Assembly (NCBI GenBank): GCA_963711095.1
Contig: CAVQCX010000030.1
Coordinates: 62,001-126,000, forward strand
DNA length: 64,000 nucleotides
Direction: 5' to 3'
From: CAVQCX01 sp963711095
Lineage (GTDB): Bacteria > Pseudomonadota > Gammaproteobacteria > Chromatiales > Chromatiaceae
Position numbers and translations under genes: made by a program. The notes under the pieces are model-generated. The model was not told the origin of the DNA. It did not search any database and was given only the letters and a program-made list of their open reading frames with translations. This document shows positions 7,821-16,554 of this stretch, piece by piece; within the stretch, counting starts at the first letter, position 1; the number at the start of each line of letters is the position of its first letter.

Positions 7821-8474
7821 TCAGAGCGCCTGCTCGCCGCGCTTCAGCCAGTCGACGCAGGTCTCGCTGTCCATCAGCGTCACGCCGATGTTTCGCAGCT
7901 CCTGCAGGCCCCGCTCATACACCCCGGAGACCGCATCGGTGACCATCACGATGCGGAAATCTCGCATGCTGGCCCCGTAGATGGAGGTGCGCGGGCAGTT
8001 CGGGAAATTGCAGCCGCAGAACACCAGGGTGTCCACGCCCAGGCCGTGCAGATGGGTCTCCAGGGCGGTCCCGAAGAAGGCGTCCCAGCGCGGCTTGTAC
8101 ATGGCCCACTCGTCGGGCCCCAGGGGTTGGAGGCCTCCGCGCAGCAGCAGCTCGGCGTCCAGCTTGACCTGGCGCCGGGGCTTGAGGTCGTCCACCAGCT
8201 CGGCGCCCGGTGTCCCCGGCGCCACCAGCCGCAACCCCTCCTCGATGGCCTCGCGCCGGGAAGGGTCGACGTTACTGCCGTCTTCCAGGTACAGGCGCAC
8301 GACGTGCACGATCGGGCGCCCTGAGGTACGGAAGGCCTGGGCGAGACGCCTCATCTCCGGCAGGCGCTCCTGGGTGCCCGGGACCTGGGCGGGCGCGCCG
8401 GGCAGCGTGAAGTCGCGCTGCACGTCGATGCAGATCAGGGCGCAGGTCCGGGGATTGGCGAGGATGTAGCTCAA
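7821..8474 (-). CDS. Isochorismatase-family cysteine hydrolase
   Basis: A 217-residue alpha/beta hydrolase of the cysteine-hydrolase family (nicotinamidase, isochorismatase, N-carbamoylsarcosine amidase relatives). The triad is visible: Asp in ICIDVQRDF, Lys in YKPRWDAFFGT, and Cys in the CGCNFPNCPRTS segment just after the strand LVFCG. The last third (DFRIVMVTDAVSGVYERG) is the conserved C-terminal strand–helix. There is no ATG near the expected N-terminus; a TTG at 8474 (LSYILANP) is the best start, with only weak ribosome-site support. The open frame continues far upstream but without family character. Substrate cannot be inferred; it lies near mobA without obvious linkage. Confidence 0.85.
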   Translation of the reverse strand: MSYILANPRTCALICIDVQRDFTLPGAPAQVPGTQERLPEMRRLAQAFRTSGRPIVHVVRLYLEDGSNVDPSRREAIEEGLRLVAPGTPGAELVDDLKPRRQVKLDAELLLRGGLQPLGPDEWAMYKPRWDAFFGTALETHLHGLGVDTLVFCGCNFPNCPRTSIYGASMRDFRIVMVTDAVSGVYERGLQELRNIGVTLMDSETCVDWLKRGEQAL

Positions 8475-8569
8475 GGGGTGGCAACGGTGTGGGGGATGCT
8501 CTCCGGAAGCCGGATTACACCAACAAGCGGGCGGGAACGCCAGCGCCGGACGGGCGGGAGACCGATGTA

Positions 8570-9043
8570 TCAAGGCGGCAGCCGCGGCCTGTCGTCGGGT
8601 CTTGTCCCTGGGGCCCCGAGGTAAAGGTCTCGGACGCTCCGGCGTGCGAGCACCAGGAGGGTGAACACCCCGAGCAGGGTACCGTAGGGGATCAGCACCA
8701 GGTTGACAATGGCGACCGCCAGGGACATGCCGCGATAGCACCGCCGGGCAATAAAGCGCCCCGACAGGATCTGGGCGACGCCGAAAGCGACGCCCAGCGT
8801 GACCACCGATCCCATCACGAACGCCAGCACGCGCATCAGGTTGAACGGCAGCGCGGCGGTCTGCTGCAGCAGATGGTCCGCGATCCATTCCGGGTGTGAA
8901 GCGACCAACGCGAAGAGCAGGGTGTGAAAGATAAACAGTGAGGAGAAGGCGACGGTCAGTCCGCCGGCGATGTAATGGAACAGGGCCAGCAGCCGCAGAT
9001 GTTCCTGATCGATGATGCGCTGCCTCTGGCGCTGCGAATCCAT
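8570..9043 (-). CDS. Multi-pass membrane protein, conserved hypothetical
   Basis: A 157-residue protein with a soluble N-terminus (MDSQRQRQRIIDQEHLRLL) and three or four hydrophobic helices: near residues 20–48 (LFHYIAGGLTVAFSSLFIFH), 68–92 (NLMRVLAFVMGSVVTLG) and 108–130 (SLAVAIVNLVLIPYGTLLG). The tail is Pro/Arg-rich. The 'DQEHLRLLxxFHYxxxGL' start is shared by many uncharacterised proteobacterial membrane proteins, to the best of my recollection. The next gene upstream on the same strand (9095–9301) is also a small membrane protein. No function can be assigned. Confidence 0.75.
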   Translation of the reverse strand: MDSQRQRQRIIDQEHLRLLALFHYIAGGLTVAFSSLFIFHTLLFALVASHPEWIADHLLQQTAALPFNLMRVLAFVMGSVVTLGVAFGVAQILSGRFIARRCYRGMSLAVAIVNLVLIPYGTLLGVFTLLVLARRSVRDLYLGAPGTRPDDRPRLPP

Positions 9044-9094
9044 GACGATGTCCCCGCGCAGGGGCCGGGTTATGCTCCCATGCCCCGGAGACGC

Positions 9095-9301
9095 TCAAAG
9101 CCGAATGAAGTAGGGCACCGCCATCAGCGCCAGGCCGGCGGCGACGAGAATCAAGGCATTGCTGATGAAGTACGGGATTATCATCAGGCCGACCCCACAT
9201 GCCAGAGGCACTGGGGCCTTCTGGCGGCCTCCGTAGAGGAGGAAGCCAAAGCCGATCGAGCTGAACAGCAGCCCCCAGAGCAGCTGCGTCTGAGTATCCA
9301 T
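9095..9301 (-). CDS. Small two-helix membrane protein (often annotated 'amino acid transport protein')
   Basis: A 68-residue protein, MDTQTQLLWGLLFSSIG at the start and MAVPYFIRL at the end, with two hydrophobic segments around a short basic loop (GGRQKAPV). I recognise this as a widespread short proteobacterial family whose members read roughly 'LLWGxLFGSIGFGFFLYGKKQKAxVPLxCG'; databases sometimes call it an amino acid transport protein without experimental basis. The ATG at 9301 is the natural start; a longer frame upstream has no family character. It is 51 bases upstream of the larger membrane gene, possibly in one transcript. Confidence 0.78.
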   Translation of the reverse strand: MDTQTQLLWGLLFSSIGFGFLLYGGRQKAPVPLACGVGLMIIPYFISNALILVAAGLALMAVPYFIRL

Positions 9302-9459
9302 CGCAATCGGTTCTCCCGCTGGGACACCTGGGCTTCGGTCGACGCCGGCTCGGGCGCGCGGCCACGACCTCTCGAGTCCAGAGCATAATCCTGAGCGCTC
9401 GTCCGTGAAAAGGGGCGCTTGGCGTGCGCCCCCTGCGGCATCCGATAGCAAGCGCGGTT

Positions 9460-9897
9460 TCAGTCCGGAAGCCAGCCGTTGAGCACTACCCTGGCCATGT
9501 GTTGCGCGCTCACTGTGACCCACTTGCCGAAGGTCTGATTGCCGGAGGTCGCCTCGACCTTGTACTTGCCGGGTGCGAGCCGCGCGAAGAGCCATGGACC
9601 GTCGGCGGAGCTCTCGAGCACCTTGTTCCCGCGGGCGTCCGTGATGGTCACGTCGACGCCGGAGACGTACTCGCCGTTACGTGCGACGAGCTCGAGCTTC
9701 AGGTCGTAGTCACCGGCGAGCGAGCTCATGTACTCCCGCTCACCCAAGCCGATGCCGCCGCTGAGATACGAGACATCACCATACGTGCCCCGATGCACGC
9801 CCATCATAGCGCCGTCGTCCCCGGCGGCCTGGAGGGGGAGGGGTGTCGTCGACAGTGCAAGGGCAAACGCAACGATCAGTCGCTTGATTGGGCTCAT
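9460..9897 (-). CDS. Exported carboxypeptidase-regulatory-like domain protein
   Basis: A 145-residue secreted protein. The ATG at 9897 follows an AGGAGA ribosome site by seven bases and opens a signal peptide (IKRLIVAFALALSTTPLPLQA) with likely cleavage after QAA. The mature part has a beta-sandwich pattern of carboxypeptidase-regulatory-like or transthyretin-like domains: SGVDVTITDARGNKVLES, then WLFARLAPGKYKVEATSGNQT and WVTVSAQHMARVVL. Such domains are usually structural modules on periplasmic or surface proteins. Its neighbours give no clue. An alternative start six codons upstream overlaps the ribosome site and is unlikely. Confidence 0.75.
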   Translation of the reverse strand: MSPIKRLIVAFALALSTTPLPLQAAGDDGAMMGVHRGTYGDVSYLSGGIGLGEREYMSSLAGDYDLKLELVARNGEYVSGVDVTITDARGNKVLESSADGPWLFARLAPGKYKVEATSGNQTFGKWVTVSAQHMARVVLNGWLPD

Positions 9898-9997
9898 GAA
9901 TTCGTCTCCTGTCACGTCCGTTGCACCATATTATAGCCCGCGTGAATACCTTGCCGGCGTCGCTTACTCAGCCCAAGCCCTGTGTAAGGTTAAATGA

Positions 9998-10016
9998 CCC
10001 CCGGCAAAGCCGGGGG
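9998..10016. terminator. Hairpin between two minus-strand genes, possible terminator
   Basis: A strong stem of eight pairs (CCCCCGGC / GCCGGGGG) with an AAA loop lies in the 347-base spacer between the aldo/keto reductase stop and the exported-domain gene. Only a three-T run follows on the plus strand and a mixed run on the minus strand, so terminator strength is uncertain. The rest of the spacer (9898–10244) shows nothing I can identify. Confidence 0.4.
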
Positions 10017-10244
10017 TTTCCCCAAGTGAATGATCCGACAGGCCCCGGGCCAGCGCGCGCGCTGTCTTGCCCACGAGCGCCGGGCGTCAGAAGAAGCCTC
10101 GCCAGCGGGCCGCCCACCTGTCCCGCTCCGAATGTCCGTGAATGTCGGCATTCATGATTCCGCATCCGGATCGTGCCCACACTACGCCATCGCGCTTGGT
10201 TCACGATCCTGTGTCGTCGGAGCCATGCCCACTGGACGACTCAT

Positions 10245-11297
10245 TCAGTCAATGCCGCGAGTCACGGGCACGCCGCCGTGCAGCATGCCCTGCATCGTCG
10301 GCCCGAAGAAGTCATCGAGCTCCGTCGGCTCCGGTGTGCTCGCCGCGGTGAGGACGTCCTCGGCCTCGGCGGGGAGATCCAGGTCGAGCGCCGAGAGATT
10401 CAGCTCCAGCTGCTCCTTTCGGGTGGCCCCGATCAGCACGCTGGTCACCTGAGGGCGTCCTATGACCCAGGCCAGGGCGACCTCGGTTGGCGTCCTGCCG
10501 AGCCCATCGGCTACCTTGAGAAGCGCTTCGAGCACTGCCCAGTTTCTCTCGCGCTTGGCGAACTTCTCCATGACCGGATTTCCGGAATCTTTGTAATCGA
10601 TCACCCGTCCGGCCCCGACGATCTGGCCGTCAACGCGCCGGTACTTGCCCGTCAGAAAACCGCTCGCCAAGGGGCTCCAGGGAACGAGCGAGATGCTCGT
10701 CTCCCGGGCGAGCGGCAGGTGCTCGCGCTCCAGGCTGCGCGAGATCAGCGAGTATTCGAGCTGGAGCAGGGCCAGGGGCTCCTGCCGATGGGCCTCGGCG
10801 AGGGTCTGGGCGCGCGCCGCATACCACGCGGGCACATTGCTGAAGCCGATGTGACGGACCTTCCCGGCCCGCACCAGGTCGTCGAGCGTGCGCATCACGT
10901 CCTCGACCGGCGTGACGCGATCCCAGACGTGAAGGATGTACAGATCCACATAGTCGGTCTGCAGGCGCCGAAGCGATGCGTCCAGCGCGCGCAGGATGTT
11001 CTTTCGCCCGTTGCCCCCGGCGTTCGGGTTGCCCGGCTCGGTGTTGAACGAGAACTTGGTCGCGATGACCAGCTGATCGCGGGCCCGGGTCTCGTGGACG
11101 AGCTCCCCGAGCCAGGTCTCGCTCTCGCCCCCGGCATAGGCGTCGGCGGTGTCCACAAAGTTGCCGCCGCGCTCCCGGTAAAGGTCGAACATCGACCGCG
11201 CAGCCTGCTTGTCCGCGCCCCAGCCATAAGTCATCACGCCCAGTCCCAGGGGAGAGACCTTGAGGCCGGTACGCCCGAGTGTCCGGTATGCGCTCAT
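10245..11297 (-). CDS. Aldo/keto reductase
   Basis: NADPH-dependent carbonyl reductase of the AKR superfamily (Kv-beta/YghZ-like TIM barrel), 350 residues. The tetrad is present as D49 and Y54 (FVDTADAY), K81 (IATKFSF) and H123 (YILHVWD). C-terminal cofactor-binding motif: TSVLIGATRKEQLELN. The ATG at 11297 follows GGGGGAGGAT, an excellent ribosome site, and removes an eight-codon extension. Upstream on the same strand is a truncated methyltransferase gene whose 3' part has been lost at this promoter. Substrate unknown. Confidence 0.92.
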   Translation of the reverse strand: MSAYRTLGRTGLKVSPLGLGVMTYGWGADKQAARSMFDLYRERGGNFVDTADAYAGGESETWLGELVHETRARDQLVIATKFSFNTEPGNPNAGGNGRKNILRALDASLRRLQTDYVDLYILHVWDRVTPVEDVMRTLDDLVRAGKVRHIGFSNVPAWYAARAQTLAEAHRQEPLALLQLEYSLISRSLEREHLPLARETSISLVPWSPLASGFLTGKYRRVDGQIVGAGRVIDYKDSGNPVMEKFAKRERNWAVLEALLKVADGLGRTPTEVALAWVIGRPQVTSVLIGATRKEQLELNLSALDLDLPAEAEDVLTAASTPEPTELDDFFGPTMQGMLHGGVPVTRGID

Positions 11298-11384
11298 ATC
11301 CTCCCCCGCCGGATGTGCCACTTTCGCTCCATCAAGTGATAGCGCCCGGCGCGGCCGCGCCGCGCGCCGCGTGCCTGATCACCC

Positions 11385-11653
11385 GCGGGGGAGACGGAGT
11401 GGTGCCGGGGATGCTCCGCCGATGCCCGTATGGCGCTCGCCGCAGTGCCGGTCCGCTGTCTCAGCATCTCGGCCGACGGCTCGACGGCCACGACATAGCG
11501 GTCCCGCGGCTCGTATGAGCCCGCTCCCGCGCCAATGTTGACCAGGGTCCGGGATGAGCCGAGCCCTTTGACAATCTGCGAGGCGATCCGCGCATCGGCC
11601 TGGCGGTACTTTGAGTAGCCGATGCCGATTCGATCGTAGCGAGCGCTGCTCAT
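11385..11653 (-). pseudogene. Truncated class I SAM-dependent methyltransferase
   Basis: The minus-strand frame from ATG 11653 reads MSSARYDRIGIGYSKYR, then TLVNIGAGAGSYEP (motif I, the SAM-binding Gly-rich loop) and RYVVAVEPSAEMLRQR (motif II with the acidic residue). This is the N-terminal third of a methyltransferase of the kind that starts 'xYDxIGxGYxxxRxxDPRI'. After about residue 80 (ASAEHPRHH) similarity stops and the frame runs into the aldo/keto reductase promoter region. A working enzyme needs about 240 residues, so this is a remnant. Confidence 0.65.
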
Positions 11654-12391
11654 GAAGCAAGAGCCGATTCGACAGCTACCCGTCGCGGGGCCTCGCTGAC
11701 GCTCGATATGCACATGACCCAACGGTGGTGGAGCGTGTTGGAAGAGGGCCCGTGGCGCCGAGCTAATTGACGCTCGACACCCCCGAAAACAGCGCCGCGC
11801 AGCCCACCACAGGCAGCGCCAAGTCCCTCATAGCCGCCACTGTAGACCGTGCGGATTATCTCGGCGGCAGGCAGCTTGCTCATCCGTTCGCGCAATTGGT
11901 GGCGCGTCGACCCTGTAGCCTCCGCGTTATAGCCGTCCCGAAAAGCGCCGCCCATTATACCGTTTACTGTGCAATCGCTACGTTGTTTCTGCCGGCCAGT
12001 GATGAATCGGGCACGCCCGGCATGGTGCTTCCTTAACACGTGACTGGTTGCTTCTGAACAATCATGAGGACTCTGGAAAAATCCCAGTCCCCTCTCTCTT
12101 GAGCGAGAGGGCTAGAGGGCTAGGGTGAGGGTGTTTTCATTCAGCAAACAGGCACGAAGCTGATGAGACATGCGGGCTACCTGCGCCCTGACGCTGAGCC
12201 GCACCGGTAGATGTTAGAATGCGAAAGCGCCCTCCCCGGGGGGCCTGTGTTGCCACTTGTTTGGGGGCGGCTCATGGGCGACCCCAGCGGGGCTCGCAAG
12301 GGCAGCAATTGGGTGGCTCGTCGTTTCGCGGCTGTCCATTTTGCGAGCCGTCGGGTAGAGTCTGGAGCGAGCCGATTGAGGGGGGCGCATC
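11654..12391. other. Gene-poor interval
   Basis: No convincing gene here. Short open frames on both strands lack family character or ribosome sites. The interval holds one copy of the CCCTCTCC-type repeat (12061–12145) and then a run into the ribosome site of the monooxygenase gene at 12392. It may be decayed coding DNA, since the methyltransferase remnant abuts it. Confidence 0.5.
12061..12145. repeat. CCCTCTCC/GGGAGAGGG interspersed repeat, copy 1
   Basis: Contains CCCCTCTCTCTTGAGCGAG followed by AGGGCTAGGGTGAGGGTG, preceded by GGACTCTGGAAAAATCCCAG. The same flank and core recur at 14100–14295 and 45310–45500; the core alone occurs at 50003–50095. The core forms a hairpin. This resembles a widespread class of bacterial intergenic repeats. 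Confidence 0.65.
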
Positions 12392-12688
12392 ATGCAGGTC
12401 ACCATCGTCCACGTGTGGGTCAAACCGGAGAGCGTTCAGGCGTTTATCGACGCCACCCGGGCAAACCACGAGGCGTCGATCCGGGAGCCCGGAAACCGGC
12501 GGTTCGATGTGCTTCAGGACGCCGGCGACCCTACCAAATTCGTCTTGTACGAGGTCTATGCGAGTGCGGAAGACGCCGCCGCTCACAAGGCGACGCCGCA
12601 CTATCTGGCCTGGCGCGAGACGGTGGCCGACATGATGGCCCGGCCTCGCGAGGGTGTGCCGCACAAAGGGCTGTTTCCCAACGGGTAA
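12392..12688 (+). CDS. ABM-domain monooxygenase-like protein (YgiN/LsrG type)
   Basis: A 98-residue ferredoxin-like dimeric alpha-beta barrel of the antibiotic-biosynthesis-monooxygenase superfamily. Seen are the first strand VTIVHVWVKPES, the helix VQAFIDATRANHEASI, the conserved GNRRFDVLQDAGDP and strand KFVLYEVYASAEDAAAH ending in TPHYLAW. The His of that last segment and the Asn of ANHE are the residues usually conserved. The ATG at 12392 follows GAGGGGGG. It lies 46 bases before an iron-type alcohol dehydrogenase on the same strand, which suggests a shared transcript handling a small carbonyl or quinone compound; the real substrate is unknown. Confidence 0.88.
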   Translation: MQVTIVHVWVKPESVQAFIDATRANHEASIREPGNRRFDVLQDAGDPTKFVLYEVYASAEDAAAHKATPHYLAWRETVADMMARPREGVPHKGLFPNG

Positions 12689-12734
12689 AGGTGGGACAAG
12701 GACTCGGCCTGGTCTTGAGGTGATCGACGCAGCC

Positions 12735-13934
12735 ATGTTGAAGACCCTGAAACCCTTTTTCGTCGCCAGCCTTCCGGAGATCCGCTTCGGGGCGGGCAAG
12801 GTGAGCGAGCTCGCGGAGGTCCTCGCCCGCTACGGCCGCAAGGCCCTGCTGGTCACCGGGCGCCGCTCGTTCGTGGAGACACCCCATTGGGAGCGGCAGC
12901 TCGCCGAGCTGGATGCCCGGGGTGTCGCCTGGGAGCATACCCGGATAGAGGACGAGCCGTCCCCCGAGTTGGTCGACCAGGCCGTGGCGCGCTTCAAGGG
13001 GGCGGGGATCGACGTGGTTGCGGGGATAGGCGGCGGCAGCGTGCTGGATGCGGCCAAGGCCATCGCCGGGCTGCTGATCACCGGCAGATCGGTGATGGAT
13101 CACCTGGAGGGCGTCGGCGCGGGCGTTCCCTATGAAGGCCCGGCCGTTCCCTTGGTGGCGGTGCCCACAACCGCCGGCACTGGCAGCGAGGCCACCAAGA
13201 ACGCGGTGCTGAGCGAGCGCGGAGGCCAGGGCTTCAAGAAGTCGTTCCGCCACGAGCAGCTGGTGGCCCGGGTCGCCATCGTCGATCCCGATCTGCTGGC
13301 CAGCTGTCCCAAGTCTCTGCTGGCCGCCGACGGGATGGACGCCTTCACCCAGCTGCTCGAATCCTACGTATCCACCAACGCCAGCCGGTTTACCGACGCG
13401 CTGGCGTTCTCCGGTCTGCAAGCGTTTCGCGAAGGATTCTGGGCTGCCTGGGAGACAGGCCACCCGGATGCGGCGGCGGGCTACGGCCACATGGCCTATG
13501 CGTCCCTGATGTCCGGCATCACCCTCGCCCAGGCGGGATTGGGCTCGGTCCACGGCCTGGCCTCACCCCTCGGAGCCTATTTCCCGATCCCGCACGGGGT
13601 GGTGTGCGGGACCCTGGTGGCCGAGGCCACCGCCGTCAATCTGCGAGCGCTCCGCGAAAGGGAGCCGGACTCTGTCGCCCTGGCGAAGTACGCTCGGATC
13701 TCCGAGCTGCTGACCCGACGCCGTTATGCCGACCCGCAGGAGGCGGGGGATGCCCTGGTCGCCCTGCTGAGGGGCTGGCTCGACCGGCTGGTCCTGCCAC
13801 GCCTCGCGGCTTACGGCATGGAAGCCGGCCACCTGGACAAGGTCGTGGCCAACTGCCGCGGCGGCAGCATGAAGACCAATCCGCTCGTGCTCACCGACGA
13901 GGAGGTTAGGGGGCTGTTGCGGGCCAGGATGTAA
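12735..13934 (+). CDS. Iron-containing alcohol dehydrogenase family protein
   Basis: A 399-residue group III NAD(P)-dependent dehydrogenase. The nucleotide-binding GIGGGSVLDAAKAI (residues 98–110) and the PTTAGTGSEAT motif (144–154) are intact. Metal ligands of the family are D202 (GMDAFTQLLE), the residue four on, and two histidines, here H273 (SVHGLASPLG) and H287 (PIPHG). The second ligand is Gln206 rather than the His of FucO-type enzymes. ATG 12735 is preferred over an upstream in-frame ATG because AGGTGA precedes it and the family N-terminus begins there. It is likely co-transcribed with the ABM protein upstream. Confidence 0.92.
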   Translation: MLKTLKPFFVASLPEIRFGAGKVSELAEVLARYGRKALLVTGRRSFVETPHWERQLAELDARGVAWEHTRIEDEPSPELVDQAVARFKGAGIDVVAGIGGGSVLDAAKAIAGLLITGRSVMDHLEGVGAGVPYEGPAVPLVAVPTTAGTGSEATKNAVLSERGGQGFKKSFRHEQLVARVAIVDPDLLASCPKSLLAADGMDAFTQLLESYVSTNASRFTDALAFSGLQAFREGFWAAWETGHPDAAAGYGHMAYASLMSGITLAQAGLGSVHGLASPLGAYFPIPHGVVCGTLVAEATAVNLRALREREPDSVALAKYARISELLTRRRYADPQEAGDALVALLRGWLDRLVLPRLAAYGMEAGHLDKVVANCRGGSMKTNPLVLTDEEVRGLLRARM

Positions 13935-14099
13935 CTTGCCTCCTGATTGGGGACGGGGACGGGGTCGGTGGCCGCCGACGCGTTTTCGGTCGCAGTGCAT
14001 GCCTCTTGCACCCAATAGCTACGTTGCGGTGCCTCGCAATCGTCATGAAAAGGCGGACGGCAGGAAATGGCATTGACTTTACATGTAACTGATTCACTA

Positions 14100-14295
14100 T
14101 CAAAAATAAACAGGACTCTGGAAGAACCCCAGACCCCTCTCCCTGGAGGGAGAGGGTTAGGGTGAGGGTGATGCCATCCAGCAAACAGTTCGCCCGCTCT
14201 GCCCGGCTCTCCCCCCTCGCGCGGGGAGAGCGAGATGAAATCGACCTTTTCTTATTGCTGTCCACGGGTTACGGCCCAAGTCAGCGCCATTCCGG
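14100..14295. repeat. CCCTCTCC/GGGAGAGGG interspersed repeat, copy 2
   Basis: The segment has GGACTCTGGAAGAACCCCAG, then CCCCTCTCCCTGGAGGGAG with AGGGTTAGGGTGAGGGTG, a second CTCTCCCC/GGGGAGAG hairpin near 14205–14235, and an end motif CCACGGGTTACGGCCCAAG. The whole arrangement is repeated at 45310–45500. The rest of the 385-base spacer after the dehydrogenase shows no gene. Confidence 0.65.
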
Positions 14296-14319
14296 TCAAA
14301 GACCGACGTGAGAAAGACG

Positions 14320-15072
14320 ATGCGCAAACTGACTCCGGTACCGCGGGACATGGTCTATCAGATAGGAACCATAAGGTCGCTGCTGACCGGCGTCTACGAA
14401 GGTGACCTGCGTTTCGACGAGCTCGCCCATTACGGTGACTTCGGATTGGGGACCTTTGACGCCGTCAACGGCGAAATGGTGGCGCTCGATGGCCATTTCT
14501 ATCGCATCGATGCTGCGGGGCATGCACATCCTGTCGATCCCGAAATGAAAACGCCGTTTGCCGTCGTTACCCACTTCAGAGGGGCGGAGAAGCGGACGAT
14601 TGGGCATCTCGAAGGACTCGCTTCCCTCCAGAGGTGCGTCAGCGCCGTGTTCGAGTCCCGGAACATCATCTATGCGGTGCGACTGGAAGGGGATTTCATC
14701 CGCATCAACGTCCGTTCGGAGCATCCCCAGCCGGAAGGGCACCTGCCGCTGAGTGAGACCATTGCTCAAGTCCAGACCATCCTCGAATTCAAGAATGTAC
14801 AGGGCGTCATGGTGGGCTTCTGGTTTCCCGAGCACATGAAAGCCATCAACGTCTCCGGATTCCATTTCCACTTCCTGGATGCAGGTCACGCCGTCGGCGG
14901 TCACGTCTTCGATTTGCGATTGCGGCGGGCGTCCTTCGAGGTGATGCCGATATTCGACTTTGGCATGCACCTGCTTCATACGTCCTTATTCGAACAGGTC
15001 GATCTGAGCCGCGACGATGACGCTGCCACCGGGGCGGTGGAAAAGACTCCGAATCCAAAGCCTGGGTCTTAG
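14320..15072 (+). CDS. budA: Alpha-acetolactate decarboxylase
   Basis: Converts 2-acetolactate to acetoin, the second step of the butanediol pathway. The 250-residue product has the early motif GLGTFDAVNGEMVALDG with the catalytic-region Glu52, and zinc ligands H182, H184 and H195 (SGFHFHFLDAGH...GGH) in the spacing known for the Bacillus enzyme. HVFDLRLRRASFEV and the C-terminal acidic segment complete the fold. No acetolactate synthase (budB) or regulator lies nearby. A damaged copy of the 3' third of this gene occurs 30 kb away at 44971–45207. A GTG four codons upstream is an alternative start. Confidence 0.93.
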   Translation: MRKLTPVPRDMVYQIGTIRSLLTGVYEGDLRFDELAHYGDFGLGTFDAVNGEMVALDGHFYRIDAAGHAHPVDPEMKTPFAVVTHFRGAEKRTIGHLEGLASLQRCVSAVFESRNIIYAVRLEGDFIRINVRSEHPQPEGHLPLSETIAQVQTILEFKNVQGVMVGFWFPEHMKAINVSGFHFHFLDAGHAVGGHVFDLRLRRASFEVMPIFDFGMHLLHTSLFEQVDLSRDDDAATGAVEKTPNPKPGS

Positions 15073-15189
15073 CGTTTTATCGACTCTGGCCCCTCGATGC
15101 GGATGGTAGACCCCATGATCCTCGAGACCTGACCCCATGATCCTGCTGGAGGAGCCCAAGGGCGTCAGGGCCGTGGGCCGGACGACGAA

Positions 15190-16005
15190 ATGAGCCAAAT
15201 CAGCAAGGAGACTCGCCTGTGCATCTCCCTGGCGGGCCGGCCGAGCAACATCGGCACCCGGTTCCACAACTTTCTCTATCAAGAGGTGGGTCTCGACTTC
15301 ATCTACAAGGCATTCACCACCGACGATCTGCCCGCGGCCATCGCCGGCATTCGCGCGCTCGGCATCCGCGGCTGCGGCGTATCCATGCCCTACAAGGAGG
15401 CCTGCATTCCCCATCTCGACGAGCTGGACGCCTCGGCCGAGGCGTTGCAGTCGGTGAACACCATCGTCAACAATGACGGCCAGCTGCGTGGCTACAACAC
15501 CGATTACATCGCGGTCAGGAAGTTGCTGGCGCAACACCGGGTGTCCCCTGATCGGGTGTTTGCCCTGCGCGGCAGCGGCGGTATGGCCAAGGCGGTGGCC
15601 GGCGCGCTGCGCGACGCCGGCTTTCGCTCCGGCATCATCCTCGCACGCAACGAAGCCTCCGGCCGACAAATTGCGGGGACCTATGGCTACGAGTGGCGGG
15701 CCGCCCTCGGCGACGTCCGGGCCACGCTGCTGGTCAACGCCACCCCTATTGGCATGGCCGGCGGCGCCGAGTCCGAGGCGCTGGCGTTCCAGTCGGCGCT
15801 TATCGAGGGGGCCGAGCTGGTGTTTGACGTGGTGGCGCTGCCCCCGGAGACCCCGCTCATCCGCTACGCCAGGACCCAGGGCAAGCCGGTCATTACCGGC
15901 GCCGAGGTGATCGCCCTTCAGGCCGCGGAACAGTTCGCACTCTACACCGGCGTGCGGCCGACCGATGACCAAATCCGCCGTGCCTCCGCGTATGCGCGCA
16001 GCTGA
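15190..16005 (+). CDS. Shikimate dehydrogenase-like protein (AroE superfamily)
   Basis: A 271-residue NAD(P)-dependent oxidoreductase of the shikimate/quinate dehydrogenase family. The catalytic Lys69 is in GVSMPYKEA and Asp105 in RGYNTDYIA, both in the right places. The nucleotide-binding loop reads LRGSGGMAKAV; the usual G-A-G-G-A is altered. VNATPIGM and GAEVIALQAAEQF are family signatures. The 'LAGRPSNIGTRFHNFLY' start resembles HI0607-type shikimate-dehydrogenase-like proteins rather than biosynthetic AroE, so a role outside the aromatic pathway is possible. The ATG overlaps the TGA of a short upstream frame (ATGA). No aro genes are adjacent. Confidence 0.85.
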   Translation: MSQISKETRLCISLAGRPSNIGTRFHNFLYQEVGLDFIYKAFTTDDLPAAIAGIRALGIRGCGVSMPYKEACIPHLDELDASAEALQSVNTIVNNDGQLRGYNTDYIAVRKLLAQHRVSPDRVFALRGSGGMAKAVAGALRDAGFRSGIILARNEASGRQIAGTYGYEWRAALGDVRATLLVNATPIGMAGGAESEALAFQSALIEGAELVFDVVALPPETPLIRYARTQGKPVITGAEVIALQAAEQFALYTGVRPTDDQIRRASAYARS

Positions 16006-16071
16006 CCTGCAAGCCGCCGGGCGTCACACCGGAGCACCCGCGGATTTGGCGGAGGAGCCAGACGCCGAGCG

Positions 16072-16225
16072 CATGGGTGATCGCAGCTAATAGCGCCTAC
16101 CCGTTCCGACCCATGCAGGCCGAGCAGCAGAGAGCAGAGCACATCCAGCACAATCTGGACATAGTCTTTGCCGACGGTCTTGAGGGTGCCCCTGTAGAAG
16201 GCGTCCGGGTTGAGCAACTCCCCAG
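16072..16225 (-). pseudogene. IS481-type transposase remnant
   Basis: On the minus strand the conceptual product ELLNPDAFYRGTLKTVGKD then YVQIVLDVLCSLLLG follows the pattern of the DDE integrase core in IS481-type transposases ('QDTFYVGxLKGVGKVYLQTVLD'). The first catalytic Asp is displaced (NPDAFY) and there are no further catalytic residues, so this is a short decayed fragment. Resemblance is judged from memory. Confidence 0.4.
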
Positions 16226-16554
16226 CGCAGGTTCCGGGCCCAGTTCCCGCTTTGTAGCACACGGCGTAATGCTACCCGACCCCAGGAAATGTTATAACAC
16301 TCGACCTGAACATCCCTTTTTGATCCCTCCCTTCTTGTGGCCCCTGCCTTTTCCTTAAACTGCCGTGCGGGCAACCATAGACAAACAGGACTATCGATCC
16401 GCATCATTACTTGGGGCAGACCGTATCCCTCACCTGAGCGCGCTTGTCGTCCGGTGAGCCTTGTATCGTCGCACAGCATGCCGCTATGCCCCGGGCGCGC
16501 ATCCGAAAAGACCTCAACCCCTGTCGAAGAGCGGAGGCTTGCTGAATGATCGGA

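Noticed and set aside
8475..9386. Long N-terminal extension of the cysteine hydrolase
   Set aside because: The open frame overlaps two conserved membrane-protein genes on the same strand, and its sequence is Arg/Pro-rich with no family similarity.
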